Of a stretch of DNA of 64,000 nucleotides, positions 36,229 through 45,280 are shown piece by piece. This DNA is from an uncultured Victivallaceae bacterium (GTDB lineage Bacteria; Verrucomicrobiota; Lentisphaeria; Victivallales; Victivallaceae), in contig CALXOD010000068.1 in NCBI GenBank assembly GCA_944389925.1, positions 1 to 64,000 of the forward strand, read 5' to 3'. Each line of letters begins with the position of its first letter. Position 1 is the stretch's first letter. The notes under the pieces were generated by a model, which was not told the origin of the DNA, made no database searches, and was given only the letters and a program-made list of their open reading frames with translations. A program made the position numbers and the translations under genes.

Positions 36229-37041
36229 ATGGCGGAAGACGGGTTCTTCGTGACGCCGATCGGTTTTGTTCATTGTGCCGGGCGTTATCGTTTTGAGGCC
36301 CCGCGGCAGGGGGTATTCGCCGCCAACACCGGTGTTATTGAATTGGTGGAGGGGCATCGATACGAAGAGGCGGCGGCGGATCTGGCCGGTTTTGACCGAA
36401 TCTGGGTACTTTTTGTCTTTCATCTGAATCAGACCTGGAACGTTCGGGTGGCACCGCCGGTGGCGCCGCCCGGGCGGCGGATCGGAGTGTTTGCCACGCG
36501 TTCTCCACACCGTCCGAATCGATTGGGAATGAGCTGTGTGGAACTGGACAAGGTGGATGGAAGACGGGTTTATATCCGAAATTTCGATCTGCTGGACGGG
36601 ACACCAGTGGTGGATCTGAAGCCTTACATTCCCCGGGCGGATGCTTTCCCTGAGGCAGCAGTGGGCTGGTTGGCGGAGGCGGAAGCGGAAAACTGGCAGG
36701 TGGAATATACGGATTCTTTTCTGGCAGAAAGCTCCTTTATCGTTTCCGCCGGCGGTCCGGATCTGCATAATTTCTGTGAAGTTCAGCTGCATCATGCACC
36801 TTTGGACCGGCAACGCAAACGTCTGTATGAAAGCATGGACGGCACTATGGAGATCGGCTGCCGTACTTGGCGGATCCGTTTTGCTGCGGAGCCGGTACGG
36901 CGGCGGATTCGGGTACTGGGGGTGCGGTCGAATTATCACCCGGAGGAACTGGCCCCGGGGGCGATGGACCGGTACGGAGATCTGCCGGTGCATCGATGCT
37001 GGCACGAATTTCAGAAAAAGCGAAAGGGCGGAAATGAATAA
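36229..37041 (+). CDS. trmO: TrmO/TsaA-family tRNA methyltransferase
   Basis: A 270-residue protein of the UPF0066/TsaA fold. The N-terminal half has PIGFVHCAG, the SAM-binding FATRSPHRPNRLGMS signature and VDLKPYIP. In E. coli TrmO methylates N6 of t6A at tRNA position 37. The C-terminal part (residues from about 165) is longer than in archaeal forms but like E. coli TrmO. The ATG at 36229 is chosen because the family starts at PIGFV and an upstream start would overlap the previous gene. GAGCGGAG lies just upstream. Confidence 0.83.
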   Translation: MAEDGFFVTPIGFVHCAGRYRFEAPRQGVFAANTGVIELVEGHRYEEAAADLAGFDRIWVLFVFHLNQTWNVRVAPPVAPPGRRIGVFATRSPHRPNRLGMSCVELDKVDGRRVYIRNFDLLDGTPVVDLKPYIPRADAFPEAAVGWLAEAEAENWQVEYTDSFLAESSFIVSAGGPDLHNFCEVQLHHAPLDRQRKRLYESMDGTMEIGCRTWRIRFAAEPVRRRIRVLGVRSNYHPEELAPGAMDRYGDLPVHRCWHEFQKKRKGGNE

Positions 37042-37077
37042 GATGCAAAATGAGCGGGACGGGAGGCACGTTTTGAA

Positions 37078-38460
37078 ATGACGGAGCATGGCGAACGGGA
37101 AACGCTGTCCTCCCGCCTGGGATTTTTATTGCTGGCGGCGGGATGTGCGATCGGGTTAGGCAATATCTGGCGCTTTCCCTTCATTGTCGGTCAATGTGGC
37201 GGCGGGGCGTTTGTCATCCTTTATTTGTTCTTTCTGATTTTTCTTGGTTTCCCGGTTATGGTGATGGAGCTGGCGGTCGGGCGCGGCAGCCGTCGTAATC
37301 TGGCCGATGCATATGAACGTCTGGCGCATCGCGGCGGCAGCATCTGGCGAAAATTCGGATTGTTTTTTTTCTGCGGTAATCTGATACTGCTGATGTTTTA
37401 TTCCACGGTGACGGGGTGGATGCCGGCCTATGCGTGGCATCTGTTTTCCGGAGCATTGACCGGCATGTCGGCGGAAGAGGTGGGGGGATTTTTTGCTGAA
37501 TTCACGGCGTCTCCGGGGGCAATGCTCGGATGGATGGCAGCGGTAGTGCTGGTTTCGACGCTGATCTGCGGCGCCGGGTTGCGGCGTGGCGTGGAGCGGG
37601 TGGTCAAATGGATGATGGGGGCACTCTTTCTAATGATGGTGGTGCTTTGCATTCAGTCTCTGCGGTTGCCGAAGGCGATGGAGGGGGTGAGCTTCTATTT
37701 GCTGCCATCCTGGGAACGGATGATGCAGGCGGGGTTGGGAAATGTGATTATGGCGGCAATGGGACAGGCGTTTTTTACCTTGAGTCTCGGGATCGGTTCC
37801 ATGGCGATTTTCGGTAGTTATACTGACCGGCGGCAGTCACTGGCAGGGGAGGGGTGTGGCATTGTGGCGCTGGATACAGTGGTGGCGTTGATGGCGGGGA
37901 TTCTGATTTTTCCGGCCTGTGCTTCATTCGGAGTGAACAGCGAAGCGGGACCGAAACTGGTTTTTATTATTTTGCCGAATATTTTCAACCAGATGGAGTT
38001 TGGACGCTGGTGGGGGGGCGTGTTTTTTCTGTTCATGAGCCTGGCAGCGCTGACGACGGTGATCGCGGTGCTGGAGAATCTGGTGGCATTCGTCATGGAG
38101 CGTTTTCACCTACACCGCCGGGTTGCGGCATGGTGGGCGGGAGGTGCAGTGGCGCTGTTGTCCGTGCCTTGTGCGCTGGGATTCAATGTTCTGTCAGGCG
38201 TACAGCCGCTGGGAAGCGGGTCGACGATTCTGGATTTTGAGGATTTTCTGGTAAGCAATAATCTTCTGCCACTGGGGGCGCTCTGTCTGGTGTTGTTCTG
38301 TACCTGGCGCGCGGGCTGGGGCTGGGAAGCCTTTCTGGCGGAAGCCAATACCGGCAATGGACTGCAATTGCCGAAGTGGCTGTGTGTTTACGCCCGTTTT
38401 GTTATTGCGCCGGTGATTCTTCTGATTTTCATCATGGGGTACATCAGTCTTTTCTGCTGA
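37078..38460 (+). CDS. sodium-dependent transporter, NSS (SNF) family
   Basis: A 460-residue membrane protein with about eleven or twelve helices and the neurotransmitter:sodium symporter fold. The first helix has the sodium-site motif CAIGLGNIWRFPFIVGQ, and the following stretch GGGAFVILY is typical. It probably imports an amino acid with sodium. It converges with miaA, with only one base between the stops. Confidence 0.9.
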   Translation: MTEHGERETLSSRLGFLLLAAGCAIGLGNIWRFPFIVGQCGGGAFVILYLFFLIFLGFPVMVMELAVGRGSRRNLADAYERLAHRGGSIWRKFGLFFFCGNLILLMFYSTVTGWMPAYAWHLFSGALTGMSAEEVGGFFAEFTASPGAMLGWMAAVVLVSTLICGAGLRRGVERVVKWMMGALFLMMVVLCIQSLRLPKAMEGVSFYLLPSWERMMQAGLGNVIMAAMGQAFFTLSLGIGSMAIFGSYTDRRQSLAGEGCGIVALDTVVALMAGILIFPACASFGVNSEAGPKLVFIILPNIFNQMEFGRWWGGVFFLFMSLAALTTVIAVLENLVAFVMERFHLHRRVAAWWAGGAVALLSVPCALGFNVLSGVQPLGSGSTILDFEDFLVSNNLLPLGALCLVLFCTWRAGWGWEAFLAEANTGNGLQLPKWLCVYARFVIAPVILLIFIMGYISLFC

Positions 38461-38461
38461 A

Positions 38462-39337
38462 TCAGGAGGTCCTCCTGCCGTAGAAAATATCAATCATGCG
38501 TCGTTGCGGCGGCGGCAACGGGCGCCCCGCGAGAAAGTCGTTCAGCAGAGCTTCTGCCGCCTTGCCGGCTTCCGCGGCGGGCAGCCAGTGAATGACAATG
38601 CCTTCCCGTTCCATTTTACGGAAAAATCCATCCTGGCGTTTGGCAAACTGCCGGATGCGATTCAACAGCTCCGCCCGCATCTCTTCTCGGGTAAGCTGTC
38701 CCTGCAGGTAGCGGGCGATTTCCCGATACTCCAGTCCGAAAAATTCCAGGCGGTCGTAATCAATTCCGTCCCTGTCATGAAGTTGCCGGACTTCTTCGAT
38801 CATGCCCGCCTCCAGGCGGTCGTCCAGACGTTTCTCTATGCGGTCGCGAACCGTTTCTCGCGGGAAGTAGACCCCAATCGTCAGGGCATCCAGCCGAAAT
38901 GGCGGCTGAAATGTGGGTGCGCCGCCCTTCTGCCGTTCCCGGGGAACGCCGGGTACATAACGCGGCAGTGCGCTTCCGGGCAGTTCGTATCCGCGCAGGA
39001 GCGCATCCAGGTACAGGGTACTGCCGCCGCAGAGGACGGGCAGCTTGCCGCGCGCGGCAATGTCTCCAATCGCCGCGAAGGCATCCCGGACGAAAAAAGC
39101 GAGATTGTATTCTTCCGCCGGGTCGACGATATCAATCAGGTGATAGGGGACAGGGGAGCCGTCGGCAGTGTATTCGGAGAGGTCCTTTCCGGTACCCAGA
39201 TCCATGCCGCGATAGACCTGCCGGGAGTCGATGCTGACAATTTCCCCATCGAACCGACGCGCCAGACGGACAGCGAGAGCGGTTTTTCCCGTGGCGGTCG
39301 GGCCGGTAACAACGAGAACTTTTCTTGAATGTTCCAT
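38462..39337 (-). CDS. miaA: tRNA dimethylallyltransferase
   Basis: A 291-residue enzyme that adds a dimethylallyl group to A37 of tRNAs reading UNN codons. The P-loop GPTATGKT is at residues 12-19, then IVSIDSRQVYRGMDLGTGK with catalytic Asp and Arg, and VLCGGSTLYLDALLRG. Length fits the family. The ATG lies a few bases from the lpxC promoter on the other strand and has no visible ribosome-binding site. Confidence 0.92.
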   Translation of the reverse strand: MEHSRKVLVVTGPTATGKTALAVRLARRFDGEIVSIDSRQVYRGMDLGTGKDLSEYTADGSPVPYHLIDIVDPAEEYNLAFFVRDAFAAIGDIAARGKLPVLCGGSTLYLDALLRGYELPGSALPRYVPGVPRERQKGGAPTFQPPFRLDALTIGVYFPRETVRDRIEKRLDDRLEAGMIEEVRQLHDRDGIDYDRLEFFGLEYREIARYLQGQLTREEMRAELLNRIRQFAKRQDGFFRKMEREGIVIHWLPAAEAGKAAEALLNDFLAGRPLPPPQRRMIDIFYGRRTS

Positions 39338-39344
39338 AAAAAAC

Positions 39345-39372
39345 TTTGCTTTTCCGTGAAGTACGTTATATT
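39345..39372 (+). promoter_or_regulatory. possible promoter of the lpxC-fabZ operon
   Basis: TTTGCT (39345-39350) and TATATT (39367-39372) with 16-bp spacing. The -10 is good, the -35 moderate. Confidence 0.45.
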
Positions 39373-39420
39373 ATGGAATGAATTTCTGAAAATGCAAATG
39401 ACGGAAACTTGTTTTTAAAG

Positions 39421-40293
39421 ATGGAAAAACAGAAAACACTCAGGGCATCGGCGTTTCTTTCGGGAATCGCTCTGCATACGGGCGCCCGCGCCACATTGCG
39501 GATTCTGCCGGCGGAAGTCGACAGTGGCATTTCGTTCTGCCGGGTGGACCTGCCGGGGCGGCCGTCGGTGCGAGCGCTGGCCTCCAACGTGGTCGATGTC
39601 CGGCGCGGCACCACCATTGCCGACCGGACGAACGGAGCAATCGTTTACACGGTCGAGCATATCATGTCGGCGTTGCATGCGCACGGCGTGGACAATGCGG
39701 TCGTGGAGATGGACGGGATGGAGCCGCCGATTGCGGACGGCAGTGCGTTGCCGTATTTTGAAATGATCGGTGAAGCCGGCTTGCTGGAACAGGACCGGGA
39801 GGCGCACTTTTTCACGCCGGATCGGGTGCTGTTTGTCGACGGCGGGGCGACGAAGGTGGTGATCGCGCCTTCTGATAAGTTGGAAATTTCGTGTGTGACT
39901 TCGTTTGCCGGCTGTCCGTTCGACCCACAATTCTTCGCGCTGGAGGTCACTGCCGAAAGTTATGGCCGGGAACTGGCCGGAGCCCGGACATTCGTTCAGT
40001 ACAATGATTTGAAGCAGCTTTTGGCCATGGGATTGGTCAAAGGCGGCAGTCTGGATGCTGCGGCGATTATCCATGAAGGGGCGATCATCTGCAAGGAGTC
40101 GTTGCGCTACCCGAATGAGATTGTCCGGCATAAGATCATGGATTTGGTCGGTGACGTTTTCCTCTGCGGCTGCCGGGTTCACGGCAGCATCGTCGCCGTC
40201 AAGCCCGGCCACCCGCGCAATGTCGAGCTGGCCGGTATGATGCAGAAAATGATGATGGAGCAATTGAATAATCAGGAGATTGGCCGGAAATGA
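39421..40293 (+). CDS. lpxC: UDP-3-O-acyl-N-acetylglucosamine deacetylase
   Basis: A 290-residue zinc deacetylase, the committed step of lipid A synthesis. It has the E79-H80 pair in VEHIMSALHAHGVDN, MDGMEPPIADGSALPY, the zinc-site HKIMDLVGD with its His and Asp, and the catalytic HGSIVAVKPGH. In Bacteroidetes LpxC is fused to FabZ; here the two are separate genes overlapping by four bases. A TTG start at 39409 would add four residues. Confidence 0.93.
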   Translation: MEKQKTLRASAFLSGIALHTGARATLRILPAEVDSGISFCRVDLPGRPSVRALASNVVDVRRGTTIADRTNGAIVYTVEHIMSALHAHGVDNAVVEMDGMEPPIADGSALPYFEMIGEAGLLEQDREAHFFTPDRVLFVDGGATKVVIAPSDKLEISCVTSFAGCPFDPQFFALEVTAESYGRELAGARTFVQYNDLKQLLAMGLVKGGSLDAAAIIHEGAIICKESLRYPNEIVRHKIMDLVGDVFLCGCRVHGSIVAVKPGHPRNVELAGMMQKMMMEQLNNQEIGRK

Positions 40294-41210
40294 GCGGAAA
40301 CATCCTTGGGGTCAAAGAAATCAGAGCCATCCTCCCGCAGCGCTATCCGATGCTGATGTTGGATCGGGCAGTGCTGGAGAGCGAAACCCGGGCGACGGCT
40401 GTCAAAAATTTGTCGATGAATGAGCTGTTTTTCCAGGGGCATTTCCCGAATCATCCGATCATGCCGGGGGTGCTCCAAGTGGAGGCCATGAAGCAGTTGA
40501 CTGAGTTGCTGGCCCGGCCCGTTCTTGATCCGGAAGGGAAATTCGATGTGTACATGCGGGTTGTGGAGAAGGTGAAATTCCGCAAGCCGAACAATCCCGG
40601 TGACCGCATTCTCATCGAGTCGGAGATTCTGGAGCGGAATGACGGGGAAGTTGTTGCACAGGCTTCTGTCCGTAATAATTCCGGTGTCACCTGCGAGGCG
40701 AAAATTACGCTGGCGGTCCGCCCGAAACAGGGGCCGGACTCCATGCCGGATTTGTTCAATGAATTCGATAAGCATGCGGAAACGCCGCTGGATGTCAATC
40801 AGATCATGGCGCTGGTGCCGCACCGTTATCCCTTCCTGTTGATCGACAATATCGCCAGAGTGGAGGGCGATCGGGTAATTGCGGTCAAAAATGTGACCGG
40901 AAATGAGGAAATCTTTTCGCATACGGAGGACGGTTATGCCGTGCTGCCGGAGTCGCTGCAATGTGAAATCGTGGCTCAATCCGGATGTGCTTGTGTACTG
41001 TCCCGCAAGGAAAATCAGGGAAAGATCGGCTATTTCATGTCCATTGATCGTGCGGAGTCTTTCGCCCCGGTATTTCCGGGAGACCAGCTGATATGCGATA
41101 TTACCCTGCCTCCGAGCAAAGGAAAATTCGGCAAAGGCACGGGGGTGATCCGCGTAGGCGGCAAGGTGGTATTTGAAATCACATTGATGTTCGCCATCGT
41201 CGACGCCTGA
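40290..41210 (+). CDS. fabZ: tandem 3-hydroxyacyl-ACP dehydratase: two FabZ-like hotdog domains in one chain
   Basis: A 306-residue protein, twice the usual FabZ length of about 150. Residues 1-145 are a complete FabZ: QRYPMLMLD, the catalytic His51 in GHFPNHPIMPG and Glu65 in VEAMKQ. Residues 165-306 repeat the fold: PHRYPFLLID and CEIVAQSG with Glu226, but the HFPxxPxxPG loop is replaced by SHTEDGYAVLPES, so the His (211) is shifted by one and most of the loop is lost. The first half is probably active; the second may be structural, since FabZ works as paired hotdogs. Co-translated with lpxC. Confidence 0.88.
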   Translation: MSGNILGVKEIRAILPQRYPMLMLDRAVLESETRATAVKNLSMNELFFQGHFPNHPIMPGVLQVEAMKQLTELLARPVLDPEGKFDVYMRVVEKVKFRKPNNPGDRILIESEILERNDGEVVAQASVRNNSGVTCEAKITLAVRPKQGPDSMPDLFNEFDKHAETPLDVNQIMALVPHRYPFLLIDNIARVEGDRVIAVKNVTGNEEIFSHTEDGYAVLPESLQCEIVAQSGCACVLSRKENQGKIGYFMSIDRAESFAPVFPGDQLICDITLPPSKGKFGKGTGVIRVGGKVVFEITLMFAIVDA

Positions 41211-41238
41211 CGACGGCGCAGGGTAGAGATTATGAATG

Positions 41239-41273
41239 CGGCAATCGGCTTAGAGGTCCGATTGCCGTTTTTT
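41239..41273 (+). terminator. rho-independent terminator after fabZ
   Basis: A perfect 10-bp stem, CGGCAATCGG with CCGATTGCCG, is followed by six T. It lies 28 bases after the fabZ stop and only 19 bases before the next gene, whose ribosome-binding site begins at once after the T-run. Confidence 0.85.
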
Positions 41274-41292
41274 CTGGAGAAAGGAACGGAAC

Positions 41293-43275
41293 ATGATGGG
41301 ACGGAAATGGCGGTGTGCGCTGATCGCGGGAGCGATGTTCCTGGCGGCGGGAGGAATGTCTGCAGCAGAACGACAGCTCAAGGTGGAGTCTTCCAGAGAA
41401 TATAAAACCCCGGATGGACGCCGGATTCTGGTGGAGAACCTCGGCTTGCCGCTGACGCCCAATTCCGGACAGGTGGAATTCGTCAGTGTGGCTCCAGATG
41501 GAGAGCGGATCGCCTGGGCGGTATGCAGTGGTACGATGGAGCATTACATCGTTGGTTACGGGGAGAAGAACGGGTTGCGGTTGATTGATGTTTCCCGGTT
41601 TTTCGGGCCGCATAAATATAAGCCGACGATCGCGCCTTACGGAGATTATGTTTATATCCTGGCGGGAAACCGTGGGCCGCACCTGCTGAAACATCAATTA
41701 TCCACCGGCAAGACCACGGAGATTCACCATTTTCCCGCCCGTTATTACTGGTTGGGGCATGCGGTGGATTCGCAGGGGCGGATTTTCTGGGGGGTGCATG
41801 ATTCTCCCAACCACCGCGAGATCGTGATCGGAGTGGATCCGCGTACGGATAAGATCATTACCACGGAAAAAATCAGTGATGATCCATTGCAGAGCTATGC
41901 TCTTTCTCCAGCGATTGATGATCAGGATATTCTGTACGTACCCGTAGGCATGAATCGGCCTGATCTCTGGATGCTGGATCTGAAGAGCGGGGCGAAAAAG
42001 TCGATTCTCACGGAGGAGGAACGGACAGAATTTTACCGGCAGCGCATTCGGATTCCCCGGGTATTTCTGGAAAAGGGAAAGGTCTATGTGGCACTTGGTC
42101 GGAAGAGTTTTCTCTGTACGCCGGAAGGATTGCGCCCTGCACCGGAGGTAAAGCCCGTCGGCAGCTGGAGTGCCAATGCCTGCTTCCCTTCTCGCAAATT
42201 CCGGGATGATGGATCCATGGCGGAAGAGATCACATCGGAGGGCTTGGTGCTACGTCGGCCGGATGGGACGACGGAATTGATTCGGGTTGAAGGCATTCCC
42301 GTATTGGGACATGAGCTTTTCAGCATCGGTTCGGTGTACAAGGGAAGGTTGTTCGGCAGTGGAATTTTCAGAGGGAACCTCTTCTCGGTGGATCTCAAGA
42401 CGCTGAAAGCGATTGATTATGGTCTGATCGGCCGCTCTGGCGTACAGCAGTACGATCTGGCTGCGACACCATACGGGGTGCTTTTCTGCGGTTACACCGG
42501 TGGATTTTTTGACCTGTTCGATCCGGACCAGCCGCTTGAAAAAGGAAAGAATCCGAAACCGGTCGGCAGCTTGACTCCCTATGATCAGGAGCGCCCGTTC
42601 CGACTGACGGCGGCCAATGACGAACAGACATTGTTTTACGTCGGCAGTATGGCTACTAAAAATGCACTGCCCGGAGCATTGACCAGAATTGATCTCAAGA
42701 CCGGCGAATTCACCTGTTGGAAAAACATTATTCCCAATCAGAGCATCATGGATGTAGTGACTGTGCCTGGTTCGCCATTGATTTTCGGAACTTCGATGGT
42801 GGAAGGCGGTACCGGATCCCGGCCGACGGAAAAAGAAGCTCAGATCTTTCTCTTTGATCCGGCATCCGGTCGGGTGGTTTGGCAGGATAATCCTGTGAAA
42901 GGGGCCTGCTATGCTTATCAAGCCTCTATGAATACCGCAGATGGTCGCATTCTGGTGATTGCCCGGGTTCGCGGGGAGGATTATCGGTGGGTGATCTTCG
43001 ATCCAGTGACCCGTACCAGTAAGATCGGAGAGCTTTGCAAGAATGGAGAAGGGCGCAGTCGCTTTGCCTTTTCTGAAAAGCGGCCGGTGAAAGGACGCAA
43101 TTATTTTACCTGCTTCGGAACGTTTTATGAATTTGACCCGGCAACCAATCGAGTGACAGCCCTGTTCAGCGATCCATCGCTCAATGAGACCAATTACTTC
43201 AAATACGTTGACGAGGATGACAGTATCTACTATCTGGATGAGGCCCGTCTGATGCGCTGGAGATTCATCCGGTAA
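41293..43275 (+). CDS. exported protein with beta-propeller-like repeats, function unknown
   Basis: A 660-residue protein with a signal peptide (CALIAGAMFLAAGGMSAAE). The mature part is a chain of beta-rich repeats with motifs like VDSQGRIFWGV, LYVPVGM, YGVLFCGYTGGFFDLFDPD and LTAANDEQTLFYVGSMATK, suggesting one or two beta propellers. It could bind carbohydrate or protein outside the cytoplasm. I do not recognise a family. A terminator stands right before it and no separate promoter is clear, so it may depend on readthrough. Confidence 0.7.
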   Translation: MMGRKWRCALIAGAMFLAAGGMSAAERQLKVESSREYKTPDGRRILVENLGLPLTPNSGQVEFVSVAPDGERIAWAVCSGTMEHYIVGYGEKNGLRLIDVSRFFGPHKYKPTIAPYGDYVYILAGNRGPHLLKHQLSTGKTTEIHHFPARYYWLGHAVDSQGRIFWGVHDSPNHREIVIGVDPRTDKIITTEKISDDPLQSYALSPAIDDQDILYVPVGMNRPDLWMLDLKSGAKKSILTEEERTEFYRQRIRIPRVFLEKGKVYVALGRKSFLCTPEGLRPAPEVKPVGSWSANACFPSRKFRDDGSMAEEITSEGLVLRRPDGTTELIRVEGIPVLGHELFSIGSVYKGRLFGSGIFRGNLFSVDLKTLKAIDYGLIGRSGVQQYDLAATPYGVLFCGYTGGFFDLFDPDQPLEKGKNPKPVGSLTPYDQERPFRLTAANDEQTLFYVGSMATKNALPGALTRIDLKTGEFTCWKNIIPNQSIMDVVTVPGSPLIFGTSMVEGGTGSRPTEKEAQIFLFDPASGRVVWQDNPVKGACYAYQASMNTADGRILVIARVRGEDYRWVIFDPVTRTSKIGELCKNGEGRSRFAFSEKRPVKGRNYFTCFGTFYEFDPATNRVTALFSDPSLNETNYFKYVDEDDSIYYLDEARLMRWRFIR

Positions 43276-43395
43276 TACCCGAAGCTCCAGAATGGTAAAT
43301 GCTCCCTGTCAAGGCGGCATTTTTCAGGAGGGGCGCTATTTCTGTTATTGGAGGGGGCTCTCCGGGAGGAGGGCGGCAGGGGGGACGATGAAGTG

Positions 43396-43433
43396 AAAAA
43401 AAGACGGAACCGGTTTAATCACCGGTTCCGTCA
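43396..43433 (-). terminator. terminator of the acyl-CoA synthetase gene
   Basis: On the minus strand a perfect 11-bp stem (GACGGAACCGG with CCGGTTCCGTC, 43432-43403) is followed by seven T. The region from 43276 to 43395 holds no gene. Confidence 0.88.
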
Positions 43434-43454
43434 TGGATTCTTCCCTGAATGGAT

Positions 43455-45122
43455 TTAGTGCCAGTCATTTTCTCCGGTTTCGGCATGGCGGCGCAGGACG
43501 CTTCGCATGATTTTTCCGGAGAAGGTTTTCGGCATTTTCTCAATGAATTCGATTTCGCGCGGATATTTGTACGGCGCAGTCTGTTGCTTGACGTGGTTTT
43601 GTAGCTCCTTGACCAGCGATTCGGTAGCGACATAACCTTTATGCAGAACGATGTATGCCTTTACTCGCGCGCCTCGCAACGGGTCCGGAGCTCCGACCAC
43701 AGCCACTTCATGCACCGCCGGATGCAAGGAAAGCACATCTTCCACTTCAGATGGTCCGATCCGGTAGCCGGAACTTTTGATAATGTCGTCGCTGCGACCG
43801 ACAAACCAGTAATAGCCGTCTTCATCCCGATAAGCCTTGTCCCCGGTGTAATAGTATCCATTGACAAAGTAACGGGCGTTTTCCTCATTGTTATAGAGAT
43901 AATGAGTGAAGAGGCCGACAGGGCGATGGTCGCCCAGTTTCACTGCGATCCGGCCGTCTTCCCCCTGGGGAACCGGGTTCCCGTCTTCATCGTGCAATTC
44001 AATTTCCCAGCCCGGTGTGGGGATTCCCATGGCTCCGGGTTTGTTTTTGATGTTCATGGGGGTGCAGATCATGCAGACCGTTTCCGTCTGACCATAGCCC
44101 TCGCGAATGGTCAAACCGGTACCTTCCTGCCAGATCCGGACAGTTTCCGTATGCAGCGGTTCACCGGCTGCGGTACAGCTGCGCAGTTCTTTGAAATCAA
44201 ACTTGGTCAGATCATTCAGAATCAGCATCCGGTAGACCGTGGGGGGCGCGCAGAAACTGGTGATGCCGTATTTTTCCAGAAGCGGCAACAGTTCTTCGGC
44301 ATGGAATTTCCCGCGGATATCATACACGAATACGCAACTGCCCGCGATCCACTGTCCGAAATAATTACCCCACATATTCTTGGCCCACCCGGTATCGGAA
44401 ACGGTGAAATGCAGGTCATTCTGAGCCAAGCCATGCCAGATTTCCGCGGTAATCCGATGCCCCAGCGGATAATCGTAGGTATGCTGAACCATCTTCGGAT
44501 ACTTGCTGGTACCGGAAGTAAAGACGAACAACATCGGCGCACTGGATTTTGTGCGCATTTTAAACGGCGTCTTTACCGCATGGGGAGACAAACGGGGTGA
44601 ACGGGCTATTTCCGCCTGATAATCAATCCAGCCGGGACGGCTGCCATTTACCAGCAGCCGGGTATTCAAGGTCGGACAGGCTTCGTAGACTTCGTCGAAT
44701 TTTTCGGCATTTTCCGTATCGGTAATGACCATTTTGAATTTACCGATATTGATCCGATACTGAATGTCGCTGGGCATCAGCAGGGTCGGCGACGGGCACT
44801 GTACCGCCCCGAGTTTAATCAGCGCCAGGGAAAAGACCCACCACTCCGGCAGCCGGGGCAGCATGATAAAAACTCGGTCCCCACGGGAAATACCGTATTT
44901 CAGCAGCAGATTTGCCGCCTGGTTGGAAAGTTTACTCATGTCCCGGAAAGTATACCGCCGTTCCTCACCCTGCTGGTTGGTCCAGATCATTGCCAGCTTG
45001 TTGCGGTCGTATTCGGCCCATCGGTCAACTACATCGTAGCCGAAGTTAAAATATTCCGGGGATTTGACGGGAAGATCGCGGGTCAGACCGGCGCCTTCAC
45101 TGTGATCGAATACAGGATTCAT
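43455..45122 (-). CDS. AMP-forming acyl-CoA synthetase (medium-chain/AcsM type)
   Basis: A 555-residue member of the ANL superfamily. It has the P-loop variant FTSGTSKYPKMV, GYGQTET, YYTGDKAYRDEDGYYWFVGRSDDIIKSSGYRIGP in the hinge region, and the C-terminal catalytic lysine in KTFSGKIMRSVLR. It activates a carboxylic acid as acyl-AMP and then acyl-CoA. The overall pattern resembles medium-chain or aryl acyl-CoA synthetases rather than acetyl-CoA synthetase. Own promoter (45201-45229) and terminator: a single-gene unit. Confidence 0.87.
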   Translation of the reverse strand: MNPVFDHSEGAGLTRDLPVKSPEYFNFGYDVVDRWAEYDRNKLAMIWTNQQGEERRYTFRDMSKLSNQAANLLLKYGISRGDRVFIMLPRLPEWWVFSLALIKLGAVQCPSPTLLMPSDIQYRINIGKFKMVITDTENAEKFDEVYEACPTLNTRLLVNGSRPGWIDYQAEIARSPRLSPHAVKTPFKMRTKSSAPMLFVFTSGTSKYPKMVQHTYDYPLGHRITAEIWHGLAQNDLHFTVSDTGWAKNMWGNYFGQWIAGSCVFVYDIRGKFHAEELLPLLEKYGITSFCAPPTVYRMLILNDLTKFDFKELRSCTAAGEPLHTETVRIWQEGTGLTIREGYGQTETVCMICTPMNIKNKPGAMGIPTPGWEIELHDEDGNPVPQGEDGRIAVKLGDHRPVGLFTHYLYNNEENARYFVNGYYYTGDKAYRDEDGYYWFVGRSDDIIKSSGYRIGPSEVEDVLSLHPAVHEVAVVGAPDPLRGARVKAYIVLHKGYVATESLVKELQNHVKQQTAPYKYPREIEFIEKMPKTFSGKIMRSVLRRHAETGENDWH

Positions 45123-45200
45123 AATGCGTCCGTTTTGTTCGGGATGTCCCGATAGTACCGGAATGGTCCTCTCAGGTTGTGTTGCCCAATCTGTCTATTT

Positions 45201-45229
45201 ACTATACCACTTCTTTTACCCGGGGGCAA
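45201..45229 (-). promoter_or_regulatory. promoter of the acyl-CoA synthetase gene
   Basis: On the minus strand TTGCCC (45229-45224) and TATAGT (45206-45201) are 17 bp apart, about 80 bases before the ATG. Confidence 0.55.
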
Positions 45230-45280
45230 GTGGCGGTGTCGGAAAATTGGGTGGGTTTTACGACATCGCCGGTATTTTTC

